This document shows positions 1-12,711 of a stretch of DNA of 64,000 bases, piece after piece. The notes beneath the pieces were generated by a model. That model searched no databases. It was not told the DNA's origin and was given only the letters and a program-made list of their open reading frames with translations. The DNA comes from Cornus controversa (lineage: Eukaryota; Streptophyta; Magnoliopsida; Cornales; Cornaceae). A program made the position numbers and the translations under genes. Every line of letters begins with the position of its first letter. The first letter of the stretch is position 1. The stretch lies in assembly GCA_026545225.1 (NCBI GenBank), contig CM048845.1, positions 30,445,001 to 30,509,000 of the forward strand. Direction: 5' to 3'.

Positions 1-627
1 GGAGACTGTAACTTACAAAGTACCCATATATTTATTTATTATTATTAAAAAAAATAATAAATAAATAGAATAGAAATAGAAAAGTGTTTTATATATATAT
101 ATTTAATGGTGAAAATAAAGAATAACTGTTAATTTACTCACCTCTATCTAGGTTTGATTGTAACCAAACCCGAGAAAGAGATGTCACGAAAGAAAATGAG
201 GAAATAGTTGTGTGCAGAAAAAGGAAGATGGCATGGGTATATATAACCAATCTGTGTGTGTGTTTTGTGTACTGCCCTTTAGTCCAAGCTATTCAATACA
301 TCAACTACTTTCTCTCTCTACGCTTATTGGTTGATAGAGGAGACTAAATGATTGGTGGTGTTTGAGTTTAATTTCGTGGATAGTGGAGACTAATGCTTGG
401 TGGATAGGAGAGGGACTAATGCTTGAGTCTGTCCACACCTGTCTAAAATTAAAATATCCAAACCGGGTTCAATTTAGAGATCCCCCAACACACACCCACC
501 CATCTCTCTCTCTCTCACACTCTACAGCTAATCTCCATCTTCATCCTCATCTCCCATACATTTACACAACTAAACAAATAAATATATATATGTATATATA
601 TACCAGCGAATCTTCATCTCCGTCTCC

Positions 628-667
<40 letters not shown>

Positions 668-1009
668 ACAACAAATCACCATTTACACACATATATATGT
701 ATACATACAACAACAAATCACCATTTCCATTACATATATACATATACATGAATTAGTCACAATTCCCAGAACCGCATAGGGTTAATTCCAGATAGATTGA
801 TACCATTATCTAGGGATTCGTTCTAGGATTTTGGTGTTTGATTCAAGTTTTGGGCGTTTGTTACTTGTACATTTATAGAGCCTAATAGAAAATTTTCCGA
901 ATCACTAATTATATATATTTGCAGTGTGTTAGGACCGAAATGGGTTTTTGTGGCAGCACCAACAACAAAGCATCTGCAGTTTCTCACAACCATCGACACT
1001 GGCGTAGAG
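1..1009. other. AT-rich intergenic DNA, no gene recognised
   Basis: No open frame here resembles a known protein. The frame near 362-751 is low-complexity and runs through CT-rich and TA-rich simple sequence. The stretch holds an (AT)n microsatellite at about 632-665 and CT-rich tracts near 505-520. It ends at the LTR start at 1010. Confidence 0.6.
632..665. repeat. (AT)n microsatellite
   Basis: An uninterrupted run of alternating A and T of about 33 bases. Many similar TA arrays occur inside the LTRs of this window, for example near 8205-8241, 19676-19715, 26446-26490, 28466-28493 and 29443-29474. Confidence 0.9.
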
Positions 1010-2668
1010 TGTTGGAAAATACACGTGATTTTAGTATTCAATTTTTCAAAGTATTTGGTATATTGGATTCATGTGTGCATTTATCACGTTAGTGTAGTTT
1101 TGTAGTAAATTGTTTTAGTGGAAATAAGTGTGATAAGAGGTTACGTAAAACAAAAAGGCATGGGAGTTGAACTTTTATAAGTTATGTTAGTTTTTAAAGC
1201 TAATGTTAGTCGGAGTAGTGGGATTAAATTAGGCATTTACATTTAGTGGTTATATATTTGTTATTGAAGACTATATAATCTTATGTATTCTATCCCATGT
1301 GAATCAAGTGAAATAATATAAGTGGAATAAAATATTTTCAAAAGTGTTCTTCCCTTTTACTTCTCTTCCAATATTATATTGTTTTTCTACCATCTCATTT
1401 CAAACAAAGTGGTATCTAACAAAGCCAACAAAGTGGTATAAGAGCCTAAATGATCCTAAAGGCCTAAATAGGGAAAAGTTTCTTAGCAGGTTGAACATTT
1501 GAGAAGAGCATGTTTCTCGTTGATAACGATGAAGAGGAGAAAATATATTTTTTTAGTGAAAATTTGATGTTCTCCAATTATAAGAGAATGAAGATTATCC
1601 TGACTTCTACCTCAAAGTACGTGATCTATGAGATGTCGTTGGAGAAGAGCCAAAGAATGGCATGTCCAACAAACTTGGGAGTTCCAAAACTCCAAGTTGT
1701 GTTTGGAAGATGCTTGAGACCATTGCTTCCAATCATAGAGGTCAGTTATTACCCATAGAGTATTGGGTACAATGATTTGAGGAAGATGAGTTTACGAAGG
1801 ACGATTCTGAGAATCTTGAAGACAAATTTGTGGAGTATAAAGAGGCACACTATGCAAATAAAGTTGAAGAATTTGAAGAACAACTTGAAATGCTGAATGA
1901 GGAAGAGGTAAAGAAAGGTGTTGAAGAAGGGATTGAAAAAATGGAGAAGAATGAAGTGAAAGAGTTGTTGAAAATGAAAAAGAAATTAAAGAAGAAGAAA
2001 GTGTTAAATAAGAGGCAAAAATTAATGAAGTTGTCGAGTTATCGTTATTAGGTATGATTACAAATTCCACCTTGAAAGAAATTATATTTGACTTATTTAA
2101 TTATAGTATAATTTTTTTATATTCGTCTCAATTGAAATAGGAAATCAAATATTATGATGATAGTACTCATGTGGTGGAGAATTATGAATTTGTTGCCAAG
2201 AAAGTTGGTGCATATAGTGTTTTTTTTTTATTTATTATAAAGAATAGTGAATTTAAAGAAGCACTCTGAATACAAGAAGAAAGAAGACGAATGTTGTGCT
2301 CGCATAAAGAAGAAAATGATATAGAATCTTGTCAAGGCAACACACAAGCATTTGAAGACTTTTCACAATACCTACACATCAATGAAAATGGTTGTATCTA
2401 TTGAATGAGGTGGAACTCAAGACCTATTGACAAACTTTTGATCAAGCCCCCAAGATCAACAATAAGTATATTTTTTAGTTACTAAATCAAGTTTAAGGGG
2501 GGAGTGTTGGAAATAAACTTGATTTTAATAGTTAGTTTATTCAAGTACATGGTATGTTTGATGCATGTGTGAATTTATCACGATAGTGTACTTGTAGTAA
2601 ATTGTCTTAGTGGGAATAGGTGTGATTGGAGGTTATGTAAAACAAAAGGGCATGAGAATTAAAGTTAT
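1010..2668 (+). mobile_element. short degenerate copia-type LTR element (LARD-like)
   Basis: Two direct repeats share the start TGTTGGAAA: 1010-1406 (5' LTR, ends in CAAACA) and 2505 to about 2668 (3' LTR, only its first ~165 bases recognisable). Just inside the 5' LTR are two degenerate copies of an initiator-Met primer site, near 1409 and 1433 (the second reads TGGTATAAGAGCC). A purine tract AAGGGGGGAG at 2495-2504 directly precedes the 3' LTR. The internal region is only about 1.1 kb and has no protease, integrase or reverse transcriptase motif. LTR, PBS and PPT are all in the expected order, so the call is firm; copia type is inferred from the TGTTGGAA start and short LTR. The 3' LTR is truncated or diverged past 2668. 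Confidence 0.7.
1510..2051 (+). pseudogene. internal coding remnant of the short copia element
   Basis: Two open pieces lie in the internal region: 1510-1758 (82 codons) and 1830-2051 (73 codons). The second is extremely rich in Lys and Glu with hydrophobic residues at heptad-like spacing, so a coiled coil is likely. No zinc knuckle or protease motif is present. A degraded gag is the most economical reading given the position after the PBS, but the sequence itself does not prove it. Confidence 0.35.
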
Positions 2669-3429
2669 GAAAAATGATATAATGAAGGACTAGTTTTGTT
2701 CTGAAAAAAATCGACTTAACAAGTGTCTTGTCCTGAATCGCCAATTTCTCTTTCTATTCTCTGTCTTTCTCTGTATATAATGATGTGCATCACCCTCTCA
2801 CTCAACACAACCCTCTCCTACAGTCAACCAGTAAAAGTGAAATCAGGTTCAAATGAAATACGTTATTCTTTCCTAATGTTGCCAATCATCCACAAATCAA
2901 CTGAGATCAATGACGTATCGATAGGAAATCAGTATGAGTAGGTTGCATCGACTTATGTATAAATGCAAGAAGAAAAGAGGAAGTCGGGGAGATACAAAGA
3001 TATACAAAAGAGAAAATTTGTGAAATACCTCCCAGAAAATTTTGCGCATGAGGTAGCCAGTCTCATACACAAAACCTGAGAGATACATACAACTGGTAGC
3101 AACAAGCATAGAATACAAAAGATATAATGAACAATTTTCTAAAAGCTGAATAGAAAGTTCCTCTGAATTAAAATAATCGCTAACTAAACAAGTATATGTC
3201 CCGTAATACAATTTGGAAGTCCTAAAACCCAAGGACCCCTTAATTAGAATGAACAAAAGTTTTTAATTCTAAAATTAACACCAACAATCAAAGTCTCAAA
3301 AATTCATAGTATGACTCTTGAAGAAGACAAGTTCCTACCCTATAACTGATGAGATGAGACGACTGCTATAAACAAACCCTAAAACTCTATCCTCGCGGTG
3401 GAACCTGTCTAAAACTTGAAATATCAACA
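2669..3429. other. unassigned AT-rich DNA
   Basis: No feature recognised. Open frames at 2723-2941 (+) and 2897-3256 (-) have no recognisable domain. The right part could belong to the U5 side of the minus-strand LTR that follows, whose left end I could not fix. Confidence 0.4.
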
Positions 3430-6400
3430 AAGTGGGTTAAACCCACGAGCAAGTTCTATCTACTACATCCCAATCAGAGAACTAATATACATACCCTCAG
3501 TATAAGGGAAACAAAATAAATTCATAGATTTAACATACAAGTTATTCTTTTATTCAGTTTCATGTTTCCAAAACAACAGTCATTATTTATAATATTCCAC
3601 CCAAACTCTTATTATGCAAAAGTGAACACATTCCTTAAGTTTAGCAAAAATAAACATAACATGAAATACTATCAAGTTTAAGCAATCCTAACATGTCACT
3701 ATTTTATCTTTTGATACCTTAATAGGTATAGGTATATACATACTGGTCATTCCCTACCTAGTTCATGTTTTCAGAAATCAAAATCATCTTATACGTTGTC
3801 CCAATTAACAAACCCTTATCATTCAACAATGAACACATTCTTTAAGTTCAAAGTAAAGAAACATATGCATGCATTTTATTAAATCTACGCAATCATGATA
3901 AAGCAAATATAATGTACAGATACCTTATTAGGTATGGTCGATCCTGACACGCCGGGCAATCCTGACATGCCAAATAAAATGTATAGATACCTTATTAGGT
4001 ATGGGCGATTCTGACACGCCAGGCAATCCTTACATGCCAAAATAAAATGCATAGATACCTTATTAGGTATGGCGATCCTGACACGCCGGGCAATCCTCAC
4101 ATGCCAAAATAAAATGCATAGATACCTTATTAGGTATAGGCGATCCTGACACGCCGGGTAATCCTTACATGCCAAATAAAATGTATAGATGCATTCCCAA
4201 TATGAAACATAAAATAAACAAGGTGCATTATGATTTTAATTTGCACAAACAAAGTTATTCAAATTATCCGACATGAAATTGTCACCACAAGACAAATCGT
4301 TCACAAGTAAACTATAATTAAGTATTTAATGGCCATTTATATCCTTAAAGAAAAATACATTCAAGTAAATCAAATAACACAATTTAACCACTTTAGAAGC
4401 GAACACCCAATCCAACCCTCAATGCACTCAAATCTACGAGGGAGGCTAAACCTAACTCTTATCTAGGTTATTGGGCCTATTCTACTTCTAAGAACCCTAT
4501 TAAATAATTCTGGAATTTTCTAGAATTTATGAGACTTTTAAAAAATATTTTTTTAGCAGAAATAAAATAAAACATAATTCGAGGCATACGTTTACAACCA
4601 ACACAATCACAAACAAGACTCATCTTCACATGAAATTTAAAACCTAGGTGCATTTTAATCCTACAAAGTTACCTAAATTTTTTTAAAATTTTTGGAATTT
4701 TAAAATATTTTCTAAAAATAAAAGAAGGTGAAAATCTAACTTTTAGACACTTTAAAAATTAATTTAACACCAAGGAAAACTCATTTCAAGATGAAAATTT
4801 ACAAACAAGTTTATTTAACCTCCAAAAAGTACAATAAAAATTTGGGAATTTTTGGAGTTATAAAAGTATTTTCTAAAATTACAGAAAGTGAAAAACCCAA
4901 CTTTTGGACACTTTAAAAATCAATAGAATAACAAGGAAAGATTATTTTGAGTTGAAAATTTAAACCCAAGTGTACTTAGCCTCCATACGGTTATAGTAAA
5001 AAGTTTGGAATATTTGAAAATTTCTAAGTATTTTCTAAAATTAAAGAAGCTGAAAAACCCAGTTTTTAGACACTTTAAAAATTAATTTGAAGACAATGGT
5101 AAATCATTTCGACATGAAATTTAAACCCTAAGATCCTTAAGCTCCCGGAAAGTTGAAATAAAATTTTGGGAATTTTTAGAATTATAAAAGTATTTTTAAA
5201 AAAATAATTTTCTGAATTTTTAAGTTTTTCTAAAAATTTTAAAAATTCAAAACAAATACTAAAATAATTCGGAATGGGCCCATATCGGACCCAGGGGTGG
5301 GCCCCCGTGAGTGGGGCTTAAAAATGACATTCCAGTCACCTGTCGGTACCGGCACCGGCCGGACGCGCCCCCATGTGCCGGCGGCACGTTGCCCCCCATT
5401 TTTTTTTTTTTTTTTCTTTTCTTCTTCCCTCACCTGAAGCTCAAGCGGGCAACAATGGTGGCCAAATTTTCCGACCATTTTTTGGTCACGTCCGGGCACC
5501 TAATCGCGCTTATGAATATACCATTGAACTCGTATTGATCTAAGCTACGCATTGGTACTAAAATCACCGCCTCTCGCGGCCTAAATCAAAAAGGCCCAAT
5601 TTCAAGTTTCAAAAATCTAAAATTTCAAACTCAATTTCTCGTCAATCTACCAAACGGTTCATAACCAAACTTTCAAGGATTGTTCTAGGAAGTAAGATAT
5701 ACATTTTAATCGAACAAAAACATTCAAAAATGATAAATATAGTAAACCCAATTTCATGTTAATATATATATATATATATACCTGCCTATACAGTTATATA
5801 TACATGTATATATATATGTAAAAATACCCTAAAACAATAGCAAAACTCCAAAATCTTTATATTTAATTCACATAATTATTCTTAGCATGCAAAATCATTT
5901 AATTTCATAATTAATTGCATACAAATTTCTAGCAACATGTCTATACAATTAATATATATATTATACATATATTCCAGCAACATGTATATACAAATATTAT
6001 ATATGTATACAGATTCAAAGGGGAAGAGAAGAGTTCGAACTTGCCTCTTTGACGATTCAACAACTCGTTCACCCGATCGTTCCTTCATTCCCTTCTCTCT
6101 TTCTTTTACTCTCTTAGTTCTGTGCGTAAAGTAAACGGCAGGAACCCTAGCTTCTTATTTTATTTTTGTCTTAATTATTATTATTCTATATTTCTTTTCT
6201 ACAAAACTAAATAACTAAAAATATATATATATAATAAAAGAAAACTCAAATATCATAACCATACACACAAGCCCATCAACTTAAGCATATTCCTAGCCCA
6301 ACCATTCCAGTCCAAATTCCTCTCTAACCCAATCCAAAGCATTTAAAAGATTTAAATAAAACAATACATAACTAATAAACAATTCACATAAAATGATAAA

Positions 6401-6620
6401 AATATAAACAGAGAAATTTACATGAAATAATTGAAAGCTATAAAACATACGCAATCCACATAAAATGATAACATGCATATAAAAGAAAAGCAACTCACTT
6501 AAAATGATAAACTATAGAGACAAGACATTTCACAAGAATTAATAATAATAAAAATAATAATAATATAAAGCAATTCAAATTCTTTAAAATAATTAATGTC
6601 CAAATTTTCGGGGAATTACA
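3430..6620 (-). mobile_element. minus-strand gypsy-type LTR (left end approximate)
   Basis: Read on the minus strand, this starts at 6620 with TGTAATTCCCCGAAAATTT, a common start for plant Ty3/gypsy LTRs. It runs left through an AT-rich leader, a GC-rich segment with self-complementary words (about 5270-5400), a poly-T run and a 67-bp tandem repeat. Near 3430-3460 a block with GGGTTAAACCCACGAGC resembles the 'GCTCACCCC' zone of the other gypsy LTRs here. No internal coding region, PBS or partner LTR was found, so it may be a solo or truncated LTR. The left boundary is a guess. Confidence 0.5.
3911..4196. repeat. tandem repeat, ~67 bp x ~4.2
   Basis: Four copies of a 66-68-bp unit start near 3911, 3978, 4045 and 4113, with a partial fifth. 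Each contains GATACCTTATTAGGTAT (an imperfect dyad), then TCCTGACACGCCGGGCAAT-like sequence and ACATGCCAAA. Copies differ by a few substitutions and single-base indels. The array lies inside the minus-strand gypsy LTR. Confidence 0.9.
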
Positions 6621-7317
6621 ATTTGATTCTTGTATTTAGCCATGGCTAGGCTTTGTGAGGTTATGTGCTCAATTATTTGTAATTTCTCATAAAATAAATA
6701 AGAAAATATCATCTCATCCATGTAAACTCTAGATGCTTATTATTTTTTAATCTATAATTCTTGAGTGTTTTTGGTGTATTAATTGCTTGACTGTATGTGG
6801 AGCAATTTTTTTGCATCTACAATCCCTCATTTTTTTAGTTGAATTTTTGAAATAGATAATTTGTTTTCTTTGGATTAGATGCCTATAAAGCAATTTTCTT
6901 ATTTTATGTTTTCAAACGCAGACCACATAATGATTAGGGTTTTATTTCTGATATATTTCCTACACCTTCTTTCCTTTTTAAAAAAAATTTCAATTTTCGC
7001 CAACAATTACCAATTTGAATGGCATTTTCGATCAAGACATTCTTTGATTTGAGTTTACTTTTAATGATAAAATTTGTTTGAGATCTTTAGTTAATAAAGT
7101 AATATTGATGTATGATTAGAAAAAAGAAAAAAAAAAGGGAAAAAGAGGTAGCATAGAGCGAAAGGGAAGAGAGAGAGAGAGAGCGCGCGCCCGGGGAAGA
7201 AAAGAATAAAAAGTTATTGGGTATACCCAATGTAAAATTATGTTACAAATCACTACTTTTCACGTTTAAGGTCGGTTAAAGTTGATTTTTTAAGTCGTTC
7301 AATATAGCACTACTCTA
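6621..7317. other. no gene recognised
   Basis: AT-rich DNA with a short purine-rich and (GA)n tract near 7110-7190 ending in GC repeats. Nothing coding or structural beyond this is visible. Confidence 0.5.
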
Positions 7318-7590
7318 AAGTTATATAGGTTATGTTAGTGGAGTTTTAAAGCTAATGTTAGTAGAAGTAATTGTATTAAATTAGGCATTTACATGTAGTG
7401 GTTATATATTTGTTATTGAAGACTATATAATTTTATGTATTCTCCTCCATGTGAATCAAGTGAAATAATACAAGTGAAATAAAATATTTTCGAAGTGTTC
7501 TTCTCTTTCCACTTCTCTTCCAACATTTATTGTTATTCTACTATTCTCATTTCCAACAAAGTGATATGAGAGCAAAGCCAACAGAGAGAT
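7318..7590 (+). mobile_element. 3' half of a copia LTR plus PBS (second copy of the 1-kb element)
   Basis: This matches about 1170-1440 closely: the same order of GGTTATGTTAGT, TTAGGCATTTACAT, GTGGTTATATATTTGTTATT, ATGTGAATCAAGTGAAATAA and CTTCTCTTCCAACA. The LTR ends in CCAACA at 7558, followed by a degenerate PBS TGATATGAGAGC (7562-7573) and AAAGCCAACAGAG. The LTR start and internal region are missing. It shows that the short copia family is dispersed rather than unique. Confidence 0.7.
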
Positions 7591-7821
7591 CTCACAACTC
7601 CCACCACAACAGAGCACCACCACTTCCAAGTTTGGAGGATGAGACCGTGAAGGAAGTGCTCCTCGTGGATGGAGATTGATTACTGATGAACCATGAAGAT
7701 TCAGAGGATGTAATTAGAGAGAAAAAAACAAAAAAGAGAGGAGGGAGTGGAGTAAGAGATGATTTCATTAAATTGGGTTAACACCTAAAACTGGATTGAT
7801 CCCATACGTATATTAATGTAA

Positions 7822-8209
7822 GGGCTAGTTTGGTACGTTGGAATGAAATGAAGTGGGAATGGAATGAAGTCAGGAATGGAATGAGAATGAGAATAGAATG
7901 ATCATTCTCATTCCAATGTTTGGCTACAGGTAGAGAATGATGTAAGAATGAAATAATATTACCTTCTAACATGTTTTATTTTTCTATATAAAATAGAATC
8001 AATTTTAAAAATAGGACATTTGGCCAATTTAATTTAATTACCATGTGAAAAAAAAACTTAATTACCCATTCAATTAAAACTTTATAAATCAAAATATAAT
8101 CCGTCTTTTTCTTCTAGTCAAGATTAATATAATATTTTATACGAAAAAAAAATATTTTATTAAAAACTAAAAGTGATAAAAATTAATATTTTATTAAATA
8201 TTTTAATAC

Positions 8210-8243
<34 letters not shown>

Positions 8244-8479
8244 TAGAGTGAGTTGTAAAAGAGAGAGATGCATTAATGAAGAGAGAGATGATGATTTTAA
8301 AACTAAGTGGGAATGGAATGGTCATTCCATGACTCAAGAAGTGGAATAGTTTTGTTGGAATGAGCATTCGAAGGGAATGACCATTTCATTTTTAATGTAA
8401 CACAACAAACAAGAGAAATAGAATCAAAGGTGGAATGACCATTCCATTCCACCTCCATTCCTGAGTACCAAACTAGCCC
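7822..8479. mobile_element. PIF/Harbinger-type MITE with TAA target duplication
   Basis: A 658-bp element has perfect 14-bp terminal inverted repeats, GGGCTAGTTTGGTA at the left and its complement TACCAAACTAGCCC at the right. It is flanked by TAA on both sides (7819-7821 and 8480-8482), the 3-bp TWA duplication typical of PIF/Harbinger (Tourist-like) elements. The subterminal regions are rich in GGAATG/CATTCC words that pair with each other, so the ends could form a long hairpin. A (TA)n tract sits at about 8205-8241. There is no transposase, so it is non-autonomous. Confidence 0.88.
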
Positions 8480-8482
8480 TAA

Positions 8483-9064
8483 AAGATGTACAAACAAGCT
8501 CCAAATATAATGGGAGCAATCAAGGTGAAAACAATAGCTTAGACATCAAATATTAGAAAGCTGAAGTGCTCAACAGATACAAAGACCACATAGAACACAG
8601 ACAGATGAGAATGGGAGTAGCAGGCATCAAAGCTTGCATCAATCTTGGGATCCAAGAATTGTCCGGGACTAAACGATTCAAATGTCATGTTAACTGGATG
8701 GTTTCGTACAAAAAGTCAAAAAAATGTATGTTTAGTGCCTATACGGATTCATCAAAATTCGTAGATCAAAAAAATTATTGATAATAAGTAAAGAAAAAAG
8801 GAGACTTCTATTATAAGGTTATTTTATTTTAAAGCAAACACACACACCCATTATCCACATGTCCCTTGTGATATTCAACTCTCAAGCTTTCCCATTAGAG
8901 GAGAGATAAGGTTGTTGAGGTATTAAGTATTATTTTTTCTCAACTACTTCATTTTACAAACTTTTTCTTGGAAAACAATTTTTCTAGCGGACGAAACAAA
9001 TTTTCAATTATTTTTATGAGTTCAATTAGGTTTACCAAAAGGGGAAGAACCATAGGTCCCTTGC
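8483..9064. other. no gene recognised
   Basis: The open frame at 8566-8781 (71 codons) resembles nothing I know and has no neighbour that would explain it. The remainder is AT-rich. Confidence 0.5.
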
Positions 9065-9852
9065 AGGGCCGGCACTGAGATTTCAAAACATTTGAGAGGC
9101 CCTAGGTGGACTTTCAAATGAGGCCCTTTATACGTAAAGTTTCACATGTGCATAAATTTTATAAGAGTGCAAAATTTTTATCAAAATGAGCCGATAAGCA
9201 CATAAAATACATTAATGTTGAAAATAAAAAAAATCCTGGTCATGGTACTTTATAAATAGCACGATCCAATTCACATAAAAAAATTAAAAGAAAATATTCA
9301 ACACACCCTAGTCACAAAAATAAAAATTGAACTTCATATCAAAGTAAATGTGATTGTCTTGCATTTTGAGTTGCAAAATTATCAATTAAAGTGAAGAAAG
9401 AAGAGAAAAAATGAGAGAAAATAAGTTGCTTGCTACTAGCGTGAAGAAAGAAGAAGAAAAATGAGAGGAAAAGCTTGTTGTTGAGTGCTGGCGTGAAGAT
9501 AGAAGAAGAAACGAGTTATAACCTGTCAGGAAAGAATAAGAAACAAAAAAAAAATGTGCATAGAATAATTGAACTAGTAAAATTTTTTTTTTTAAAAAAT
9601 AAGGCCAGTACTCTCTATCACCAATAGTTAGTAAAAATGTTTTTTTTTTTAAAATGAGGAACAGTAATTTTAGATGAGGCCCAGTAGTATTGTTTTTAAA
9701 TAAAGCCCCATTAATATTTCTTTTAAAAGAGGTCCAGTAGTATTTTTTTAAAAATAAGACCTAGTAGTATAGGTTGGGTAAAAACTGGGGGCCCTCCAAA
9801 TTTGGGGGCCCTAGGCCACTGCCTGGGTCGCCTAGGCCCAGGGCCAGCCTAG
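9065..9852. mobile_element. probable degenerate hAT-like non-autonomous element
   Basis: The left end reads CAGGGCCGGCACTGAG and the right end GCCCAGGGCCAGCCTAG. Together they resemble the CAGGGCCGGCCCTG ends of plant hAT-like repeats, although the inverted match is imperfect. The flanks (TCCCTTG left, ACGCTTG right) are only a weak match for an 8-bp duplication. The interior (about 9600-9775) has four or five ~35-bp near-repeats of a GAGGCCCAGTAGTATT motif separated by poly-T. There is no coding capacity. Confidence 0.4.
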
Positions 9853-10954
9853 ACGCTTGTAAATTGTTGTTTAGGAGGCTACCATTCCTCTTTATTGAAC
9901 CTTTTGTACGAAAAATGCACTCAATTCCGTAGCAGCTCTTCACAACCCGTAGCAACTGCACATAGGCTGCAAGTAGGGAAAACGACCTCCAAATCTGGCC
10001 TGTAATCACTGTCGGTCTTCTTTAATTTGGTGCTGGCTTTAGGTCAAACCTTCTAATAAGAAAATAGTTATGACTAAATAAAAAAATTGCATGAATAAAA
10101 AATGATGATTACTAAATATTGCAAATTAACCCCTATATGTTAATTAGTTGTTTGGATAATAATACCATTAGTTCAAATAGTAATTAATCCATATTTTGGT
10201 CCCTAGATTTATAACCGTTTGATCACATAAATTTATTTTGAAGAAAATAATATATTTAATAAATAAATAATATGAAAATTATTTATTTAATATAACTTGC
10301 AAGTTTTCTATAACCAAACAAACCTTACCAAATAAATGAAATTTTCTTCTGAATCCGACGTGACTACGCCACATCATCCTTTTAGATTCCCTTTTGCACT
10401 TATCTCTCTCTCTCTCTCTCTAAATCTATTGAACTTGGTAAGCGATAATCATTTTCTCCCCTCGCTCATCCTATTCATTTATGGGATTCTGCACTTTTCA
10501 CTCTCATCGATTTCTTCTCCAGTTTCTCGATTCTCTCTCTCTTCTCTCTCTTTTTTTGATTTGGTATGTCTCTTGCACATATAAGCCCTAAGCAACACAA
10601 AATTCTCTCCATCTAATCTCAAACTCACAAATCCAGAAAAAAAAATGATTTTTAGATAGTTGAAGGTACGGTTTCAAGGTATAAAGATAGAAGATTAGGG
10701 ATAATATGCGAAATCGAAGAAAAAAATCCAAAATCGAAGAGGGAGGAAAAATCCATGAATTAGAGAAGATAATGAATTTTAATTCTCTGTTTCCGCTTTG
10801 ATTTTGCGAAATTGAAGAGAGAAAGTGAGAGAGGTAGAATCCAAGAGAGAAGAGAGATGAAGAATCTATATCTATCTTAAATGAATTATATGTTAATTCT
10901 TGTAATTCATGGCCATGATGGTGCTTAGATTCATAGGGTTCAGGTTTGCGTGAA
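9853..10954. other. no gene recognised
   Basis: This stretch has a (TC)n tract near 10400-10425 and CT-rich sequence to about 10560. Open frames at 9761-10009 (-) and 10336-10584 (+) are low-complexity. It ends at the LTR-like start TGTAGACACC at 10955. Confidence 0.5.
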
Positions 10955-12180
10955 TGTAGACACCCTATTTTTGCACCTCCTTTAAATACAAGACTTCATA
11001 TTCTTCGGTCGCTCAAATCCAACGACACAAAAATCGCATTGTCAAATCAGTCCGTGGACCCATCACTCAGGCTAATCCGGCTATTGGATCAGCAATTGAA
11101 CTTCGTCATCACATTCAACATATCCCCAAACCTTGGATCACTTGAGGATCACATCAGATTGCATCCTCGATCACTCAACCCCCACAAGGGTAAAATTATA
11201 ATTTTGGACCTAGAACAATCTGACCATCTGATTGATGAACAAAATTCACCATCATGGCCGATACATCAAAAAACTCTTAGAACACCCGAGCCCTCATCGG
11301 ATCACACTCCTAATCACCCAGATCACCACGAGGATCAAAATCATAATTTTTCACCTAGGACCAACCCGACCAACAAATGAACTTCACCATTATGTTCGAA
11401 ACACCCAAAAATCTTTGGGGCAACCTAAAATTACACCACATCATGACTAAAATCGTCAAACCATCAAAGGCACAACTTTCTAATTTCACACCGAGACAAA
11501 CAGACCATCTAATCGAAAATCAGACTACGTCATCATGACCGAAAGATTGAAAAACCCCAAGTTAGACCTAAGATTAAAAATGAGACACAAATTGAAGTTC
11601 TAGTCAATGAGGATCAAAGGTAGAGGGGCAAAATGGCCATTTTATGAATTTTTGAATCATCCTCCGACATCAACAAACAGGCGCAGATCCCCTTGGAAAA
11701 TTCTAGAATATAGTACATGCTTTAAGGCGCGGACCAAATAGTAAACAATAACATTCAGAATTCCTAATGTGTCCCTACTTCGAATGTCTATATATGAGCT
11801 CATTTCAACTCATTTGGGGAGAAAAATTCACCATAATGTTATAATGCCTCTCTAGCAACTAAAAGTCTCTCTCTAGACTTTCTCTCTCTAGAAATATCTC
11901 TCTCTCTCTACCTATGTAGAGAGGAGCCTCACCTATACATCTTTAGCCTCAATTTTCATTCAAGATCTAATTCAAGACATCTCTTACACACTTCAAGGAA
12001 AGGGTATTGAAGAAAACAAGCCTCCCAAGAGGCATCCAAGGGTCTTCACCCGGTGGAAAACAGAGGACTTGCTTCCATTGTTGCCAGCCTAGACATATTA
12101 GGTGTGGTTGCCCTCAAATTCAGGGTGCATGAAAGGGGACGAAATCTTAGTGGCATCATGTATAATTTTCTATTCCTTAG
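10955..12180 (+). mobile_element. solo or truncated gypsy LTR, Tat-like (3' end approximate)
   Basis: It begins TGTAGACACCCTATTTTTGC, a start I associate with Tat-clade gypsy LTRs. About 830 bp in there is a TATA-like box CTATATATGA (11788-11797), then CTCTCTCTAGA-rich leader sequence and a more ordinary U5-like segment. No PBS, PPT, internal domain or partner LTR was found, and no target duplication could be identified. The open frame at 10946-11380 runs through this LTR and is probably chance. Clade and end point are inference. Confidence 0.45.
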
Positions 12181-12711
12181 ACGAGGTATCTGTGTGGTTT
12201 AATTATTCACACATGTAGATAGTGGAGAAATTAAAGTTTTTATTGAAGAGAAAGAGTTCCAAGCTTATGTTAAAGAAATTATAAAAAATAAATTGTAGTT
12301 TATTGTCTCAATTCTTCGAAGATTTGATGGAAAATATCTTTCGAAGGAAGACACGGGAATAAAATTTAATTTGAATTCTATGTTATTGAGTTATGTTAGA
12401 ATTTGGATTCTATAATGATAAATTTTGTTCTTTTTTCTCTTTTTCCTTTTTTGTATTGTCTCAAAATAATTATTTTTAAAATATAGAAAGTTGTCAAATA
12501 ATTATTCATGAAATGAAAAATAATCAGCCACCTAATTGGAGATACTAATTCATGCATCATGTTTAGCATTTTCGAAACCCATATTTATTTCACAACGTAG
12601 GCTCAAAGAACCAATTTTAACTCATTAGCAAACAGCCCATCATCCATGTACGATGAATATTATTATTGTACCCTCAACCGCAAACCAGTTTGGATTACCC
12701 CTCTCCTCTCC
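12181..12711. other. intergenic DNA upstream of the NLR pseudogene
   Basis: AT-rich sequence with no clear feature. The pseudogene's promoter would be expected here, but I could not pick out a convincing TATA box. Confidence 0.4.

Noticed and set aside
3911..4196. CRISPR-like regular repeats
   Set aside because: The units are contiguous tandem copies without unique spacers, in a eukaryotic LTR.
9065..9852. Firm hAT call with 8-bp duplication
   Set aside because: The terminal repeats and flanks match only partly, so it is kept as a low-confidence feature without a duplication.
10946..11380. 144-codon open frame
   Set aside because: It begins at an LTR-like start (TGTAGACACC) and has no recognisable domain; treated as chance within an LTR.
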